This document shows, one piece after another, positions 1 through 9,236 of a DNA stretch of 64,000 bases. The position numbers and the translations under genes are program-made. The notes below the pieces were generated by a model. That model saw only the letters and a list, made by a program, of their open reading frames with translations, was not told the DNA's origin and searched no databases. This DNA comes from Pseudomonadota bacterium (GTDB lineage Bacteria; Pseudomonadota; Alphaproteobacteria; Dongiales; Dongiaceae): positions 578,313 through 642,312 of the forward strand of contig JAJYUT010000002.1 of assembly GCA_021792365.1 (NCBI GenBank), read 5' to 3'. The first letter of the stretch is position 1. The number at the start of each line of letters is the position of its first letter.

Positions 1-1151
1 CTCACCAGCGCGCTGAAGCCTAACGCCAACGCTGAGTTCTCGTTCATCGCCAGCGCGCGATCCAGCGCGCCGATTGCGCCATCATAGTCGCGTGTCAGAA
101 TGCCACGGACAAACGCCCCCATACTGATCGCGTTTGGATCGTCGCAATTGATCCCGAGCACGGTATCGGCGTGTTCGAGGGCGGCAATGCGATCTTCCGG
201 ACGAAAGCCGTTTCGAAAGTATCGCTGCTCGTGACACCACGCGGCGTACCCGTGCGCGGCGAGATAGCCCTGATCGCGCTTCAGGGACAGATGAAGCAGC
301 CGCAACGCCTCGTCCGTCTCGACCGGAGAATTCGCATGTGCGTGAGGCAGGGCACGCAGGTAAAGGTCGTACGCATCGAGGCTGTCTGGCCGCTTGCGCC
401 GCGCACGATCGATCTCGGCACGGCGGATGGAAGGCTCGATTGCTCCGACGATCTGCGTCGTCAGCTGGTCCTGCAGATCGAAGATGTCCGCGACCGCACC
501 ACCAAATTTGCCCGCCCAGACATGGCTTGCCGATTGACCGTCAATGAGTTGTCCGTTGATGCGAATTTGATCGGCGGATCGCCTGACACTGCCTTCCAGA
601 AGGTAGCGAACACCCAATTCCTGCGCCACACTGCGGACATCTCTCGGCTCGCTCCGGTACGCGAATGACGAGTTGCGGGCGATGACGAATAGCCCCGGAA
701 TCCTCGCGAGAACGGTTATGAGATCCTCTGCGAGCCCGTCGACGAAATAGTCCTGTTGCGGATCGCGGTTGAGATTCGCGAATGGCAAGACGGCGAGCGA
801 AGCCCTGTTCGCCGGCGTCGCCAAGTTCATCTTTTCAGGCAGAACGATCCGATAGCCTCGCTTGGGTACTGTTTGAAGGACATCATGACGCTCGTCATTC
901 AGGGCGCGGCGGATTTCGTGAATGCATTGCACAAGGCTGTCGTCTGTGACCGACGTTCCGTGCCACACCACGCGCATCAGTTCGCTCTTGGTGACCAGTC
1001 TATCGGGATTTTGCAGCAGGTAGCGAAGCGTCGCGAAGGCTTGCGGCCGCACCGGCACGATCCCGCCATCGGGGCCGCGCAGGAACTCGCTGCTCAAATC
1101 GACCCGCACCCCATTGATCGAAAATGCGGTGGGCGGCCAATGAGGCTCCAT
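1..1151 (-). CDS. CadC-like transcriptional regulator with TolB-like and TPR regions (3' end cut by window)
   Basis: This reading frame is open from the ATG at 1151 to the window edge, about 383 codons, so the C-terminus is missing. Residues 1-105 are an OmpR/CadC-type winged helix, with the motif TVPKRGYR near residue 95 that is typical of the wing. A TolB-like (FlgO-type) segment follows, recognisable from AVLPFANL, then YFVDGLAEDL, then LLEGSVR. The last 150 residues look like TPR helices with repeated A-x-x-L-D-x-A patterns. Related proteins combine a DNA-binding domain with TPRs and often sit near adenylate cyclase-like genes. No transmembrane segment is seen, unlike true CadC. What it regulates is unknown. 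Confidence 0.85.
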   Translation of the reverse strand, partial: MEPHWPPTAFSINGVRVDLSSEFLRGPDGGIVPVRPQAFATLRYLLQNPDRLVTKSELMRVVWHGTSVTDDSLVQCIHEIRRALNDERHDVLQTVPKRGYRIVLPEKMNLATPANRASLAVLPFANLNRDPQQDYFVDGLAEDLITVLARIPGLFVIARNSSFAYRSEPRDVRSVAQELGVRYLLEGSVRRSADQIRINGQLIDGQSASHVWAGKFGGAVADIFDLQDQLTTQIVGAIEPSIRRAEIDRARRKRPDSLDAYDLYLRALPHAHANSPVETDEALRLLHLSLKRDQGYLAAHGYAAWCHEQRYFRNGFRPEDRIAALEHADTVLGINCDDPNAISMGAFVRGILTRDYDGAIGALDRALAMNENSALALGFSALV

Positions 1152-1331
1152 CTCGTGATCCCCAGCAACGGTAGCCAACTTCCTTATTACAGCACGGCTC
1201 ACAAAACCGCCCGGCCGGCCGATCCGCTGCCGGGATTTCGGCGAAATATCGGAAGGCCTTCGGAACACGCTCGTTACTAAGGACCGGGGCAGTGCCAGAA
1301 TCAGTAACACCTTTTGGGAAGGCTGCCAACA

Positions 1332-1781
1332 ATGCGGGATGATCGGATTTCACTGCCGGCGGCTCGCCGCTGGCTTTTATCTTGCCTCGCCGTGGCATCG
1401 ATTGCCGCTCTTACTTTCGCCCACGGGGGCAAAGTCCTGGCGAAAGCCCCCGCACGAGCGCTGCAGGGGTTGTTCTGCAACGCAGCCGAGCAAATCGACG
1501 ACGCTTTGTCTCACATGCGCGGGGGCCTGTCCCCGCAAGCAGCCGTCCGACTCATCAATGGTGACGAGGTCGTCTGCACCCTCGTGGACTCGCTGCGCTA
1601 CGTCATCGATCGCCCGGTCATCATCCAGGAAATTCGAGGCACTCTCTCGTTGTTCAAGTACGAGGGAACACTCGTCGCCGTGATCGTGGGCGGCGTGGTT
1701 CGCCCGGTGACACCGCCGGTCCATATCTTCTTTGCGGTACCGGAGAGGCTGGATGACGCTCCCCTGGAGGAGCGTGCGTAG
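1332..1781 (+). CDS. secreted hypothetical protein
   Basis: A 149-residue protein. The N-terminus has two Arg, then the hydrophobic run LLSCLAVASIAALTF and an Ala-rich cleavage region, so export by Sec is likely. I recognise no family. The mature part is mixed alpha/beta, with one Cys before and one after the middle (LFCNAAEQ and EVVCTLVD), which could form a disulfide. An in-frame ATG 18 bases upstream (1314) is possible, but the 1332 start puts the positive charges next to the hydrophobic core. It is divergent from the CadC-like gene, with a 180-base gap shared between them. Confidence 0.55.
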   Translation: MRDDRISLPAARRWLLSCLAVASIAALTFAHGGKVLAKAPARALQGLFCNAAEQIDDALSHMRGGLSPQAAVRLINGDEVVCTLVDSLRYVIDRPVIIQEIRGTLSLFKYEGTLVAVIVGGVVRPVTPPVHIFFAVPERLDDAPLEERA

Positions 1782-1842
1782 ACCGCATTTCTGCACTCAA
1801 CACCTCAGGTGACTTGCCCGATATGACCCAGGCAGCGAGAAG

Positions 1843-2046
1843 ATGGACATGCAGTGCCTCGGCAGTAGTCTGCTGACGCCCAGGGATACTGTCGTCAAGG
1901 TGGGGCGGCCAGCGCCGTCTGACCAGCAGCTCATGGCGATGCAAGCGGCTCTCATGCGCTTGCTGGCAAGGGTGCGGCATGAATCCAGCCTCGAACGGCA
2001 AGCTCGTTCGCTTCCATCGGGCCGGCCGTCTGGAATCAAGTCATAG
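1843..2046 (+). CDS. possible small hypothetical protein
   Basis: A 67-codon frame with a weak purine-rich stretch before the ATG. Third-position GC content is moderate and there is no recognisable motif, signal or membrane segment. It is the only plausible frame in the 455-base gap between the secreted protein and glpQ. It may simply be non-coding. Confidence 0.2.
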   Translation: MDMQCLGSSLLTPRDTVVKVGRPAPSDQQLMAMQAALMRLLARVRHESSLERQARSLPSGRPSGIKS

Positions 2047-2116
2047 AAGGATTCAGCAGGCTTTCGCGTGTGCTCTATCTGGCCGCCAAGGCCGTGCGCT
2101 CGGGTGCGAAAGCGGG

Positions 2117-2146
2117 CAGGCCGGCAGCCTTGCACCTGCCGGCCTG
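2117..2146 (-). terminator. 11-bp perfect stem-loop downstream of glpQ
   Basis: CAGGCCGGCAG and CTGCCGGCCTG flank an 8-base loop. It lies 90 bases past the glpQ stop codon and is convergent with the genes at its left. There is only a short T-poor tail, so intrinsic termination is possible but not certain. I see nothing else in the surrounding gap. Confidence 0.4.
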
Positions 2147-2236
2147 AAATGGATCCCGGTTTCTACGGTTTTCAACACTCCGGGTGAGTGGCCCGGGAGC
2201 GATCCTGGGCCCTTACCATTCCGCGAAGGCGCTGCG

Positions 2237-3322
2237 CTATTGCGTGACCGCCTTGCGCCAAGCCTCGCGCGCTGCCACCGCGGTGTCGGGGAAGTCGGAG
2301 AACAGGCCATCAACGCCGAGTTCGAAGAACTGCCGGTATTCCGCCGCCGGGTCGCCGCCATAATCCCGGGCGAGATACTGCGCCTCGTTGCGGAAGGTAT
2401 AGGGATGCACCAGCAGTCCAGCCGCATGCGCATCCGCCACCAGGTTCGTCGGTGACTTGAGCGCCTTGTTCTCGCCCTCCGGCACGATCAGGCGCTTATA
2501 GGGTCCGATCCCATCCGCATAGGTCGCGATCTCCCGCAGGCCCTGCGGCGTCACCAGGTCGCCATAGGTGCGCTCGTCGCCGGCAACGACGAAATCGTAG
2601 GGCTGCCGATCCGCCGCTTCCATGAGCTGCACCAGCTTGACCGCGGTCATCCCGTTGAGCTGCTTCAAATTGGCGGTCTCGAAGGACTGGATGAAGACCG
2701 GCGCATCGGCGCGATCAAGCCCCTTGGCGCGCAGCGCGGCCACCAGCGGCTCCTCGAGCGAGAGGCCGATGGAATCGAGATAGGTCGGATGCTTGGTCTC
2801 GGGATAGATGCCGATCGCGCGCCCGGTTTCCCGGCTCTTGGCAAGAGCGAGATCGATCACCTCCTCGAAGGTCGGGACTTCGAACTTGCCGTTATGCGAC
2901 TGATCGCGGAAGTCCAGCCGCTCCTTGGCGCGCAGCATTTTGATCTCCGCCAGCGTCAGGTCCTCGGTGAACCAGCCTGTGACTTGCTGCCCGTCGATCA
3001 TCTTGATCCGCTTGCGATCCGGGAACTTCTCCGCGACATCGGTGGTGCCGGAGATCTCATTTTCGTGACGAGCGATCAGCACGCCGTCCCTGGTCGCGAC
3101 CAGGTCCGGCTCGATGAAATCGGCGCCCTGGACGATCGCCAGGCTATAGGATTCGAGGGTGTGCTCCGGCCGATAGCCGGACGCGCCGCGATGACCGATG
3201 ATCAGGGGCGCCGCCGCGGGCTTCATCTCCGCCGCCGCTTCCGGCGCGTGGAGAACCGGCGTCAACGCAAGCGCGGCGAGCAGAATGGTCGCCGAAACGG
3301 GAGTATCGCGGAACATGATCAC
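2237..3322 (-). CDS. glpQ: glycerophosphodiester phosphodiesterase, periplasmic
   Basis: A 361-residue GlpQ-type enzyme that hydrolyses glycerophosphodiesters to sn-glycerol 3-phosphate and an alcohol. An N-terminal signal peptide (hydrophobic residues 10-24, ending near AAAE) places it in the periplasm. The GDPD signature is present: HRG at 44-46, RPEHT at 51-55, IEPDL with Glu71 and Asp73, and RHENE with His86. These are the metal ligands and the two catalytic histidines. Length is normal for the periplasmic class. A second ATG two codons downstream is an equally possible start. No glycerol-3-phosphate transporter is adjacent, so it appears to be a single-gene unit. Confidence 0.92.
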   Translation of the reverse strand: MIMFRDTPVSATILLAALALTPVLHAPEAAAEMKPAAAPLIIGHRGASGYRPEHTLESYSLAIVQGADFIEPDLVATRDGVLIARHENEISGTTDVAEKFPDRKRIKMIDGQQVTGWFTEDLTLAEIKMLRAKERLDFRDQSHNGKFEVPTFEEVIDLALAKSRETGRAIGIYPETKHPTYLDSIGLSLEEPLVAALRAKGLDRADAPVFIQSFETANLKQLNGMTAVKLVQLMEAADRQPYDFVVAGDERTYGDLVTPQGLREIATYADGIGPYKRLIVPEGENKALKSPTNLVADAHAAGLLVHPYTFRNEAQYLARDYGGDPAAEYRQFFELGVDGLFSDFPDTAVAAREAWRKAVTQ

Positions 3323-3385
3323 CTCCGTGCTGGAATACGCTACGGAGTCTGGCGGCAGAATGTTGCAAGCGAAAGCGCAGACTAG

Positions 3386-3826
3386 CTAGGCCGCCGGCGC
3401 GGGGATCCTCAGAACGGAGAGCAGCGCCCGTCCGTCGTCCCCGCCATCGCCCCTGAGATCGATGCGGATGATGGCGTCCAAGGCCGCGGCATAGGCGGCG
3501 AGCTTGCGCTGCAGGTCGTCTTCGGTGGCAAGGCCCTCGTCCCGGATGATCCGGCACATGGCTTCGCCGACGATGCTGAGCAGCCGGTAGTCGAAGGAGC
3601 CGCCGACGCTCTGCAGATCGCGCGCCAGATCGTGCAGCCGCGCGCGCCATGCGTCGTCGCCGTGGCGCGGCGCGGACATCAGCACGAACATGTCGCGCAA
3701 CGTCATGTTGACATGGCGGCGGAAGCCGGTGCTGAGCTCCAGCATCGCGATGCTGGCGGCTATTTCCATGCGCCGCAGATGCTCCTGCGGAATCACGTGC
3801 ACCTTGTTGCGCAGCATCCGGCTCAT
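3386..3826 (-). CDS. hypothetical protein translationally coupled to a receiver protein
   Basis: A 146-residue, mostly helical soluble protein of no family I recognise. Its ATG overlaps the stop codon of the upstream receiver gene by four bases (ATGA), so the two are almost certainly co-translated. Conserved-looking features are the helical segment MEIAASIAMLELSTGFRRH and a C-terminal Ala/Leu-rich helix. The pairing suggests a partner or output of the receiver protein, but that is inference from gene order alone. Confidence 0.6.
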   Translation of the reverse strand: MSRMLRNKVHVIPQEHLRRMEIAASIAMLELSTGFRRHVNMTLRDMFVLMSAPRHGDDAWRARLHDLARDLQSVGGSFDYRLLSIVGEAMCRIIRDEGLATEDDLQRKLAAYAAALDAIIRIDLRGDGGDDGRALLSVLRIPAPAA

Positions 3827-4428
3827 GAGTGCGGCTCCTTGCGGCGATCGGCGCGGTCATATCCGTCGAGATCCACCAGGACGCGCCGGTCCGGCCCGGC
3901 ATAGGCGTCGCGCTCGATGAAGGCGCGCTCGTCCATGATCACGCGCACCAGCCCCTCGTAGAGCCGCCGGAACGTCAGCGGCTTCACCAGGATCCAGTTG
4001 GCGCCCGCCTCGCGTGCCTTCGCGACGTATTCGCGGTCGACATAGGCCGATGCCACCAGGATGGCGATGTCGTGCGGGATCCCGGCGCCGCCGCGGCGGA
4101 TATCGTGCAGAAGCTGCAGCCCGTCCATGCCGGTCAAATCGAGATCGATCACCACGATGTCGGGCTGCACCGCAGCGATCTCGACGCGCGCCGAACGCGG
4201 ATTGGCGCAAGTGACGACGTTGCCCACGCGCATGATCGAGAACAGCCGCTCCATGTAGGTGCGCACGAACTCGTTATCGTTGACGACCAGCAGGGAAATG
4301 CCGCGGAGGTCGAGGGCGGGCACCTCCCGCCCGAAGCTCCGCCGCGCGACCGGCGATGGGCCGACCGGCCGGCCGACGACCGAGACGCGCTTTTCTGCGT
4401 TCTGTGCCTTGAAGCGGTTGACGGCCAT
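3823..4428 (-). CDS. CheY-like response regulator, single receiver domain
   Basis: A 201-residue protein with a receiver domain at about 43-165. The phospho-acceptor is probably Asp95 (VIDLDLTGMDG), with the Ser/Thr position in VASAY and the conserved Lys in LVKPL. The first acidic pair is altered: VVNDNEF has Asn where most receivers have Asp or Glu, which may weaken Mg2+ binding. There is no output domain; the tail GPDRR...DRADRR is basic and probably flexible. I chose the ATG at 4428 because longer in-frame starts would run into the divergent dehalogenase gene. No kinase is adjacent. Confidence 0.8.
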   Translation of the reverse strand: MAVNRFKAQNAEKRVSVVGRPVGPSPVARRSFGREVPALDLRGISLLVVNDNEFVRTYMERLFSIMRVGNVVTCANPRSARVEIAAVQPDIVVIDLDLTGMDGLQLLHDIRRGGAGIPHDIAILVASAYVDREYVAKAREAGANWILVKPLTFRRLYEGLVRVIMDERAFIERDAYAGPDRRVLVDLDGYDRADRRKEPHS

Positions 4429-4570
4429 TCGGTCAGCCTCGCAGTTTGACCATTGGGTCTGGCTCGTGCGATTCTTGCCGCGGGGGGTTAATGCGGCTTT
4501 AACGCTCCGGCCGTGGGCAACCCCATATCGTTGCCGCGCGCCGATTGCGCCTTCATGGAACGCCGCCGCC

Positions 4571-5236
4571 ATGGCAATTCGTGCAGTCCTGTTCGATGTT
4601 TACGGCACCCTGCTGGACGTTCATTCAGCGATCGCGCGCGAAGGGCGGGAGCTGGGAAAAGCCGCCGAAGCCGTGTCGCGGCTCTGGCGGCAGAAGCAAC
4701 TGGAATATACCTGGGTGTGGTCCTTGCGCGGTGCGTATCGCAGCTTCAGCGCCCTGACCGAGGCGGCGCTCGACTTCGCCCTCGCCGCCCATGGCGCCCA
4801 GCCGGCCGCGCTGCGCGACCGGCTGATGCAGGCCTATGAGCGGCTTGATGCGTTTCCGGAGGTGACTCAGTCGCTGGCCGCCCTGCGCGCGCGGGGCCTC
4901 AGCCTGGCCGCCCTGTCCAACGGCGATCCCGACATGCTGGAGCGCGGGTTGCAGGCGGCCGGCATCAGGGCTTCGCTCGACGCGGTGCTCTCCGTGGCGC
5001 CGCTCCGGGTCTTCAAGCCGGATCGCAGGGTGTACGAGCTCGGCCGTGCCTGGGCCGGCGCCCCGGCGGAAGAGATAGCCTTTGTCTCCTCCAACGCCTG
5101 GGATGCCGGTGCCGCCGCAAGCTTCGGCTTCCGCACGTTCTGGGTGGACCGCGCCGGCCAGCCGCACGAATACGATCTCGCTCGTCACGGAACTACTGTC
5201 GGAAGCCTTCGCGAGCTCGCTCCGCATTTCCCTTAG
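4571..5236 (+). CDS. (S)-2-haloacid dehalogenase, type II
   Basis: A 221-residue HAD-superfamily enzyme. It is predicted to hydrolyse L-2-haloalkanoates, such as chloroacetate-type acids, to D-2-hydroxy acids through an aspartyl ester. All the residues known to matter in the L-DEX family appear at matching spacing: Asp9 (FDVYGT), Thr13, Arg40, Ser116/Asn117 (LSNGD), Lys149 (FKPDRR), Tyr155, Ser173, Asn175 and Asp178 (SSNAWD). That makes true dehalogenase activity more likely than the generic phosphatase annotation. It stands alone, divergent from the receiver gene, and no haloacid transporter is adjacent. Confidence 0.88.
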   Translation: MAIRAVLFDVYGTLLDVHSAIAREGRELGKAAEAVSRLWRQKQLEYTWVWSLRGAYRSFSALTEAALDFALAAHGAQPAALRDRLMQAYERLDAFPEVTQSLAALRARGLSLAALSNGDPDMLERGLQAAGIRASLDAVLSVAPLRVFKPDRRVYELGRAWAGAPAEEIAFVSSNAWDAGAAASFGFRTFWVDRAGQPHEYDLARHGTTVGSLRELAPHFP

Positions 5237-5321
5237 CCCAAGGGCGGATGGCACATCGGATTCCTGCGTGTTAGCGTCTGGCCGCCGCCTGCGCTTGCAA
5301 TTCCCGAAAAGGAGCTTCTCG

Positions 5322-6101
5322 ATGCGTCCGTACGCTCTCGTCCTCGGCGCCGCGCTGATCGGCGGAATGGCCTTCGCACCGGCAGCCGCCGAAGAGCCGA
5401 TCGGGCGGCCGGTGGACTTGGCGCTGATCCTGCTGACGGACGTTTCGAGCAGCATGGACGATCGCGAATACGCCATGGTCAAGGACGGCTACAAGGCCGC
5501 CTTTGCCGATCCCGAGGTTCTCAAGGCCATCCTCGCCAATTCCAAAGGCGTGGCGGTGACCTATGTCGAATTCTCCGGGAAGGAGGAATTCGTCGTGGTC
5601 AAGGGCTGGGACGTGCTGACAAACGATGCCACCGCCCGCGCGTTCGGTGATGCCGTCGCGATTGCACCGCGGTCAAGCTCCGGCAACACCGCCCTCGCCC
5701 CCAGTATCCGCCGGGCCGTGCAGATGCTGGACATCGAGGCGCTTGCCAGCTCCCGCCGCGTCATCGACGTGGCCAGCGATCATCCGCATGACGGCGGCCG
5801 GGCCGCGGGCGTCCGCGACATGGCGGTCGCCGCCGGCATCACCATCAATGCCCTCCCGATCATCGACCACCGGCAGATGAAGGCATATGACGGGCACCTA
5901 ACCTATGCGACTCAGCAATGGGGCAATGAAGACCCGGTCACGTTCTACCGCAACCACGTAATCGGCGGTCCGGGCAGCTTCCTGGTCGAGGTTCACGACT
6001 ACGCCGCTTTCGGCGAGGCGCTCAAGCGCAAGCTCCTGCGCGAGCTCATTTCATCGCCGGGCCCCGAAACCGCCTCCGGGCAGCTCGCGGCCACCGACTG
6101 A
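5322..6101 (+). CDS. DUF1194 secreted von Willebrand factor A-like protein
   Basis: A 259-residue protein with a clear signal peptide (cleavage near AAAEE, residue 23-24). A VWA-like domain carries the metal-ion-dependent adhesion site DVSSSM (Asp40, Ser42, Ser44). It matches the DUF1194 family, found in alphaproteobacterial periplasms with no established function. The ATG at 5322 follows a good ribosome site (AAAGGAG) and gives a proper signal peptide. It is not obviously co-transcribed with its neighbours. Confidence 0.85.
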   Translation: MRPYALVLGAALIGGMAFAPAAAEEPIGRPVDLALILLTDVSSSMDDREYAMVKDGYKAAFADPEVLKAILANSKGVAVTYVEFSGKEEFVVVKGWDVLTNDATARAFGDAVAIAPRSSSGNTALAPSIRRAVQMLDIEALASSRRVIDVASDHPHDGGRAAGVRDMAVAAGITINALPIIDHRQMKAYDGHLTYATQQWGNEDPVTFYRNHVIGGPGSFLVEVHDYAAFGEALKRKLLRELISSPGPETASGQLAATD

Positions 6102-6237
6102 GCGCCGCCGCGGCAGCGGGCGCGGCCTCCCGCCGGCATGGATTTTCCGATCCTGTGCTATAGTGCCGGGTGAAGGCGGCGTGCGCCGCGCGCCGCCGCT
6201 CTCCATCCGCGTGTCCAATGAAACATAGAGGCAGATT

Positions 6238-7302
6238 ATGGAATACCGGCTCCTGGGGCGATCGGGCCTGCAAGTTTCGGTGCTCACGTTGGGCTCCATG
6301 ACCTTCGGCGCCGAGGGCTTCTTCACCAAGGCCGGCAATGCCGATGTCAAGGAGGCGCGCCGCCTGATCGACATCAGTCGCGATGCTGGGATCAATCTCA
6401 TCGACACGGCCAATGCCTATTCGACCGGCCGCTCCGAGGAAATGATCGGGGAGGCGCTGGAAGGCGGGCGCGTGGACCTGATGATCGCGACCAAGGTCCG
6501 CTTTCCCATGGGCAAGGGTCCGAACCAGGCCGGCCTGTCGCGGCACCACATCATCCACGAATGCGAGGCGAGCCTGCGCCGCCTGAAGCGCGATCACATC
6601 GACCTCTATCAAGTGCACGAATGGGATGGCCTGACCCCGCTCGAGGAAACCATGGAGGCGCTGGATACGCTGCTGAAGGCGGGCAAGGTTCGGTATATCG
6701 GCTGCTCCAACTATTCCGGCTGGCACATCATGAAAGCGCTCGCGATCGCCGATCGCGACCACCGCGCGCGCTTCGTCAGCCAGCAGATCTACTACTCGCT
6801 GCAGGGCCGCGAGGCGGAATACGAGCTGGTCCCGATTTCCATCGACCAGGGCCTCGGCATCCTGGTGTGGAGCCCGCTGGCGGGCGGCCTGTTCTCCGGC
6901 AGATACCGCCGCGGCAAGCCGATGCCGGAAGGCCGCCACCTCAAGAACTGGGGCGAACCGCCGATCTACGACGAGGCGAAGCTCTACGACACCATCGAAG
7001 TTCTGGTCGCCGTCGCCGAGGCGCGAGGCGTGCCACCCGCGCAGGTGGCGCTCGCCTGGCTGCTCGGGCGGCCGGGCATCACCTCCCTGGTAATCGGCGC
7101 GCGCAACGAGGAGCAGCTCAAGTCCAACCTGCCCAGCGTCGGCCTGAAGCTCACGCAAGACGAGCGCGACAAGCTCGACGCCGTCAGCGCGCCCACCCTG
7201 ATCTACCCTTATTGGCACCAGGCCAGCACCGCCCGCGACCGCCTCGGCCCCGCCGACAGCGCGCTGCTAGCGCCCTTCATCAAGGGAGAGGCGCGGTTTT
7301 AG
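6238..7302 (+). CDS. aldo/keto reductase
   Basis: A 354-residue cytosolic NADPH-dependent oxidoreductase with a TIM-barrel fold. The catalytic tetrad is complete: Asp56, Tyr61 (DTANAYSTGRSE), Lys86 (ATKV) and His127 (YQVHEWD). The C-terminal cofactor signature is IGARNEEQL. It resembles the YajO/IolS-like AKR class that reduces small aldehydes and ketones; the actual substrate cannot be read from the sequence. It converges on the nucleoside hydrolase gene with only 7 bases between stop codons. Confidence 0.9.
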   Translation: MEYRLLGRSGLQVSVLTLGSMTFGAEGFFTKAGNADVKEARRLIDISRDAGINLIDTANAYSTGRSEEMIGEALEGGRVDLMIATKVRFPMGKGPNQAGLSRHHIIHECEASLRRLKRDHIDLYQVHEWDGLTPLEETMEALDTLLKAGKVRYIGCSNYSGWHIMKALAIADRDHRARFVSQQIYYSLQGREAEYELVPISIDQGLGILVWSPLAGGLFSGRYRRGKPMPEGRHLKNWGEPPIYDEAKLYDTIEVLVAVAEARGVPPAQVALAWLLGRPGITSLVIGARNEEQLKSNLPSVGLKLTQDERDKLDAVSAPTLIYPYWHQASTARDRLGPADSALLAPFIKGEARF

Positions 7303-7309
7303 GGAACGC

Positions 7310-8263
7310 TTACCGCGCAAACGTCTCCAGCAGCAGCGCCATGAAGCGCCTCGCATCCGCCTCGAATGCCACGTCGCATTGCGGCTCCTGGCCGCCGCGG
7401 AAATGCGTGTCGATGATTGTGCGCCCCACCGTCAGGGTGCCCGTCGTCTCGACCGCGACGTGCAGGCGGCGAGTCGTGATGATCGCCGGGTCGACCAGAT
7501 AGCCGACGCACACGGCGTCATGGACCGGCGTGGTGCCGGCAACCGCCATGCGCTGGATCTCGTCATGCACCTGGATGCGGTGGCCGATGAAGTCGGCTGC
7601 GGCCCGCCCGGCCGGCGTGCCGAGCGCGCGCAGCCTCTCGCAATCATCGTATGACACCAGCGCGCGGTGGGTGGCGTCGAGCGGCACCAGCGTGATCTTG
7701 CGGAACTTCGCGGCGAAGACGATCGCGGCGGCTTCCGGGTCACCCCAGATGTTGAACTCGGCCGATGGCGTGATGTTGCCGATCTCGTGCCCGCCGCCCA
7801 TGATCACGATCTCCGGCACGCGATCCACCAACCTGGGATAGAGCGTCAGCGCCGCCGCAATGTTCGTGAGCGGCGCCACCGGCACCAGGGTGATCTCGTC
7901 GGTCGTGCTGCGATAGGTCTCGATCAGGAACTCGACCGCGCTTGCATCCGCCTTGCGGCGCGCGGAGAGCGGCACCGGCAGGGTGCGCCCGTGGATCTGC
8001 CCGGCGAGATCGCGCACCGCGCGCGGGATCGGGAAATCCGGGCGCACCAGCGGTCGTGCCAGGCCCTCATGGACAGGAACGTCCGGGCGCCCAACGTGAT
8101 CCAGCACACGCAGGGTGTTGTCGGTGCAGTACTGCACCTCAACATTGCCGTTGACCGTCGTGCAGCCGACGAGGTCCAGCGCCGGATGTAGCGCGGCCAG
8201 CATCACCGCCACCGCATCGTCGGTGCCGGTATCGACATCGAGAATCAGCTTGCGCCTTGCCAT
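7310..8263 (-). CDS. nucleoside hydrolase (IU-type family)
   Basis: A 317-residue enzyme that cleaves the N-glycosidic bond of ribonucleosides to base and ribose. The Ca2+-binding signature DVDTGTDDA starts at Asp9 (Asp9, Asp11, Asp15, Asp16). The distal catalytic region TPVHDAVCVGYLVDP supplies the active-site His and a fourth Asp. It starts 10 bases after livM and so is the last gene of the operon beginning at 14396. That position hints that the ABC importer brings in a nucleoside or nucleoside-like compound. Base preference cannot be decided from sequence. Confidence 0.88.
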   Translation of the reverse strand: MARRKLILDVDTGTDDAVAVMLAALHPALDLVGCTTVNGNVEVQYCTDNTLRVLDHVGRPDVPVHEGLARPLVRPDFPIPRAVRDLAGQIHGRTLPVPLSARRKADASAVEFLIETYRSTTDEITLVPVAPLTNIAAALTLYPRLVDRVPEIVIMGGGHEIGNITPSAEFNIWGDPEAAAIVFAAKFRKITLVPLDATHRALVSYDDCERLRALGTPAGRAAADFIGHRIQVHDEIQRMAVAGTTPVHDAVCVGYLVDPAIITTRRLHVAVETTGTLTVGRTIIDTHFRGGQEPQCDVAFEADARRFMALLLETFAR

Positions 8264-8273
8264 GGCGGCGAAC

Positions 8274-9236
8274 CTAGCCGCTCTTCGGCCGGTCGTCGAT
8301 CATGCGCGGCGGACGCTCCGGCAGCAGGCCCTTGCCGAAACGCTGGAGCACGATCTGCAGCAGAAGGCCGATCAGCAGCACGCGGATATAGGAGGTGCGC
8401 GTGATCCATTCGCCCGGCAGGCGGTTGGTCAGAAGCTCGGTCGCCGACCAGATGACCCAGATGAGCGCGGCGCCCAGGATCGCCCCGCGGTTATTGCCGC
8501 TGCCGCCGACGATCAGCATGACCCAGACCAGGAAGGTGACCATCATCGGCTCGGTCGCGGTGGTGCCGAGGAACTTGAAGTAGTGCGCCGAGAGCGCGCC
8601 GGCCAGCGCCATCACCATGGCGCCCAGCACGAAGGCCTCGAGGCGGAACTGCGTCACGTCCTTGCCGATCGCGGCGGCCGCCACGTCGCTGTCGCGGATG
8701 GCGCGCAGGGCGCGCCCCCAAGGGGAAGCCCAGGCCCGTTCCGCCGCCCAGTAGATGCCGGCAACCAGCGCCGCCACGAGTCCGAGGAAGGCCAAGGCAT
8801 TCCACGGCGTGGGCAGCGCCTCGAACGGCCGCGCGATGTTCGAGATGCCGCGCGTGCCGGCCGTCAGCCATTCCTCGTTCTTGATGACGAGGCGGATCAC
8901 CTCCGCGATGCCGATGGTCGCCATCGCCAGATAATCGCCTTGCACCTTGAGACAGATCCGCCCGATCGCCCAGGCCAGCGCGCCGCTGAGCAGCATGGCG
9001 ACCGGCCAGGCCGCCACCACCGGCAAGCCGAACCCGCCGAGATGATTGGGGCTCTCCGGCGTCGTCAGGATCGCCGCGGCATAGGCCCCGATCGCGAAGA
9101 ACGCCGCGATTCCGGCATTGAACAGGCCGGCGAAGCCCCATTGCAGATTGAGGCCGAGGCACAGCACCGCATAGATCCCGCTCATGGTGCCGAGCGCGAT
9201 CAGGTAGTTGAGGAAGCCGGCGGAGAAGATATCCAT
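8274..9236 (-). CDS. livM: Liv-type ABC transporter permease, LivM family
   Basis: A 320-residue polytopic inner-membrane protein with about eight hydrophobic segments and the LivM signature GLNLQWGFAGLFNAGIAAF near residue 28. The second family hallmark is GRALRAIRDSDVAAAAIGKD around residue 175-195, the cytoplasmic loop that meets the ATPases. It pairs with livH, with a one-base stop/start overlap at 9236. The family imports branched-chain amino acids, but also urea, amides, nucleosides and aromatic acids. The neighbouring nucleoside hydrolase and fused catabolic enzymes argue against simple amino acid uptake. Confidence 0.88.
   Translation of the reverse strand: MDIFSAGFLNYLIALGTMSGIYAVLCLGLNLQWGFAGLFNAGIAAFFAIGAYAAAILTTPESPNHLGGFGLPVVAAWPVAMLLSGALAWAIGRICLKVQGDYLAMATIGIAEVIRLVIKNEEWLTAGTRGISNIARPFEALPTPWNALAFLGLVAALVAGIYWAAERAWASPWGRALRAIRDSDVAAAAIGKDVTQFRLEAFVLGAMVMALAGALSAHYFKFLGTTATEPMMVTFLVWVMLIVGGSGNNRGAILGAALIWVIWSATELLTNRLPGEWITRTSYIRVLLIGLLLQIVLQRFGKGLLPERPPRMIDDRPKSG

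Noticed and set aside
1000-1398. 132-codon minus frame across the start of the CadC-like gene
   Set aside because: It is in another frame; the true gene is the frame from 1151 with winged-helix motifs running to the window edge.
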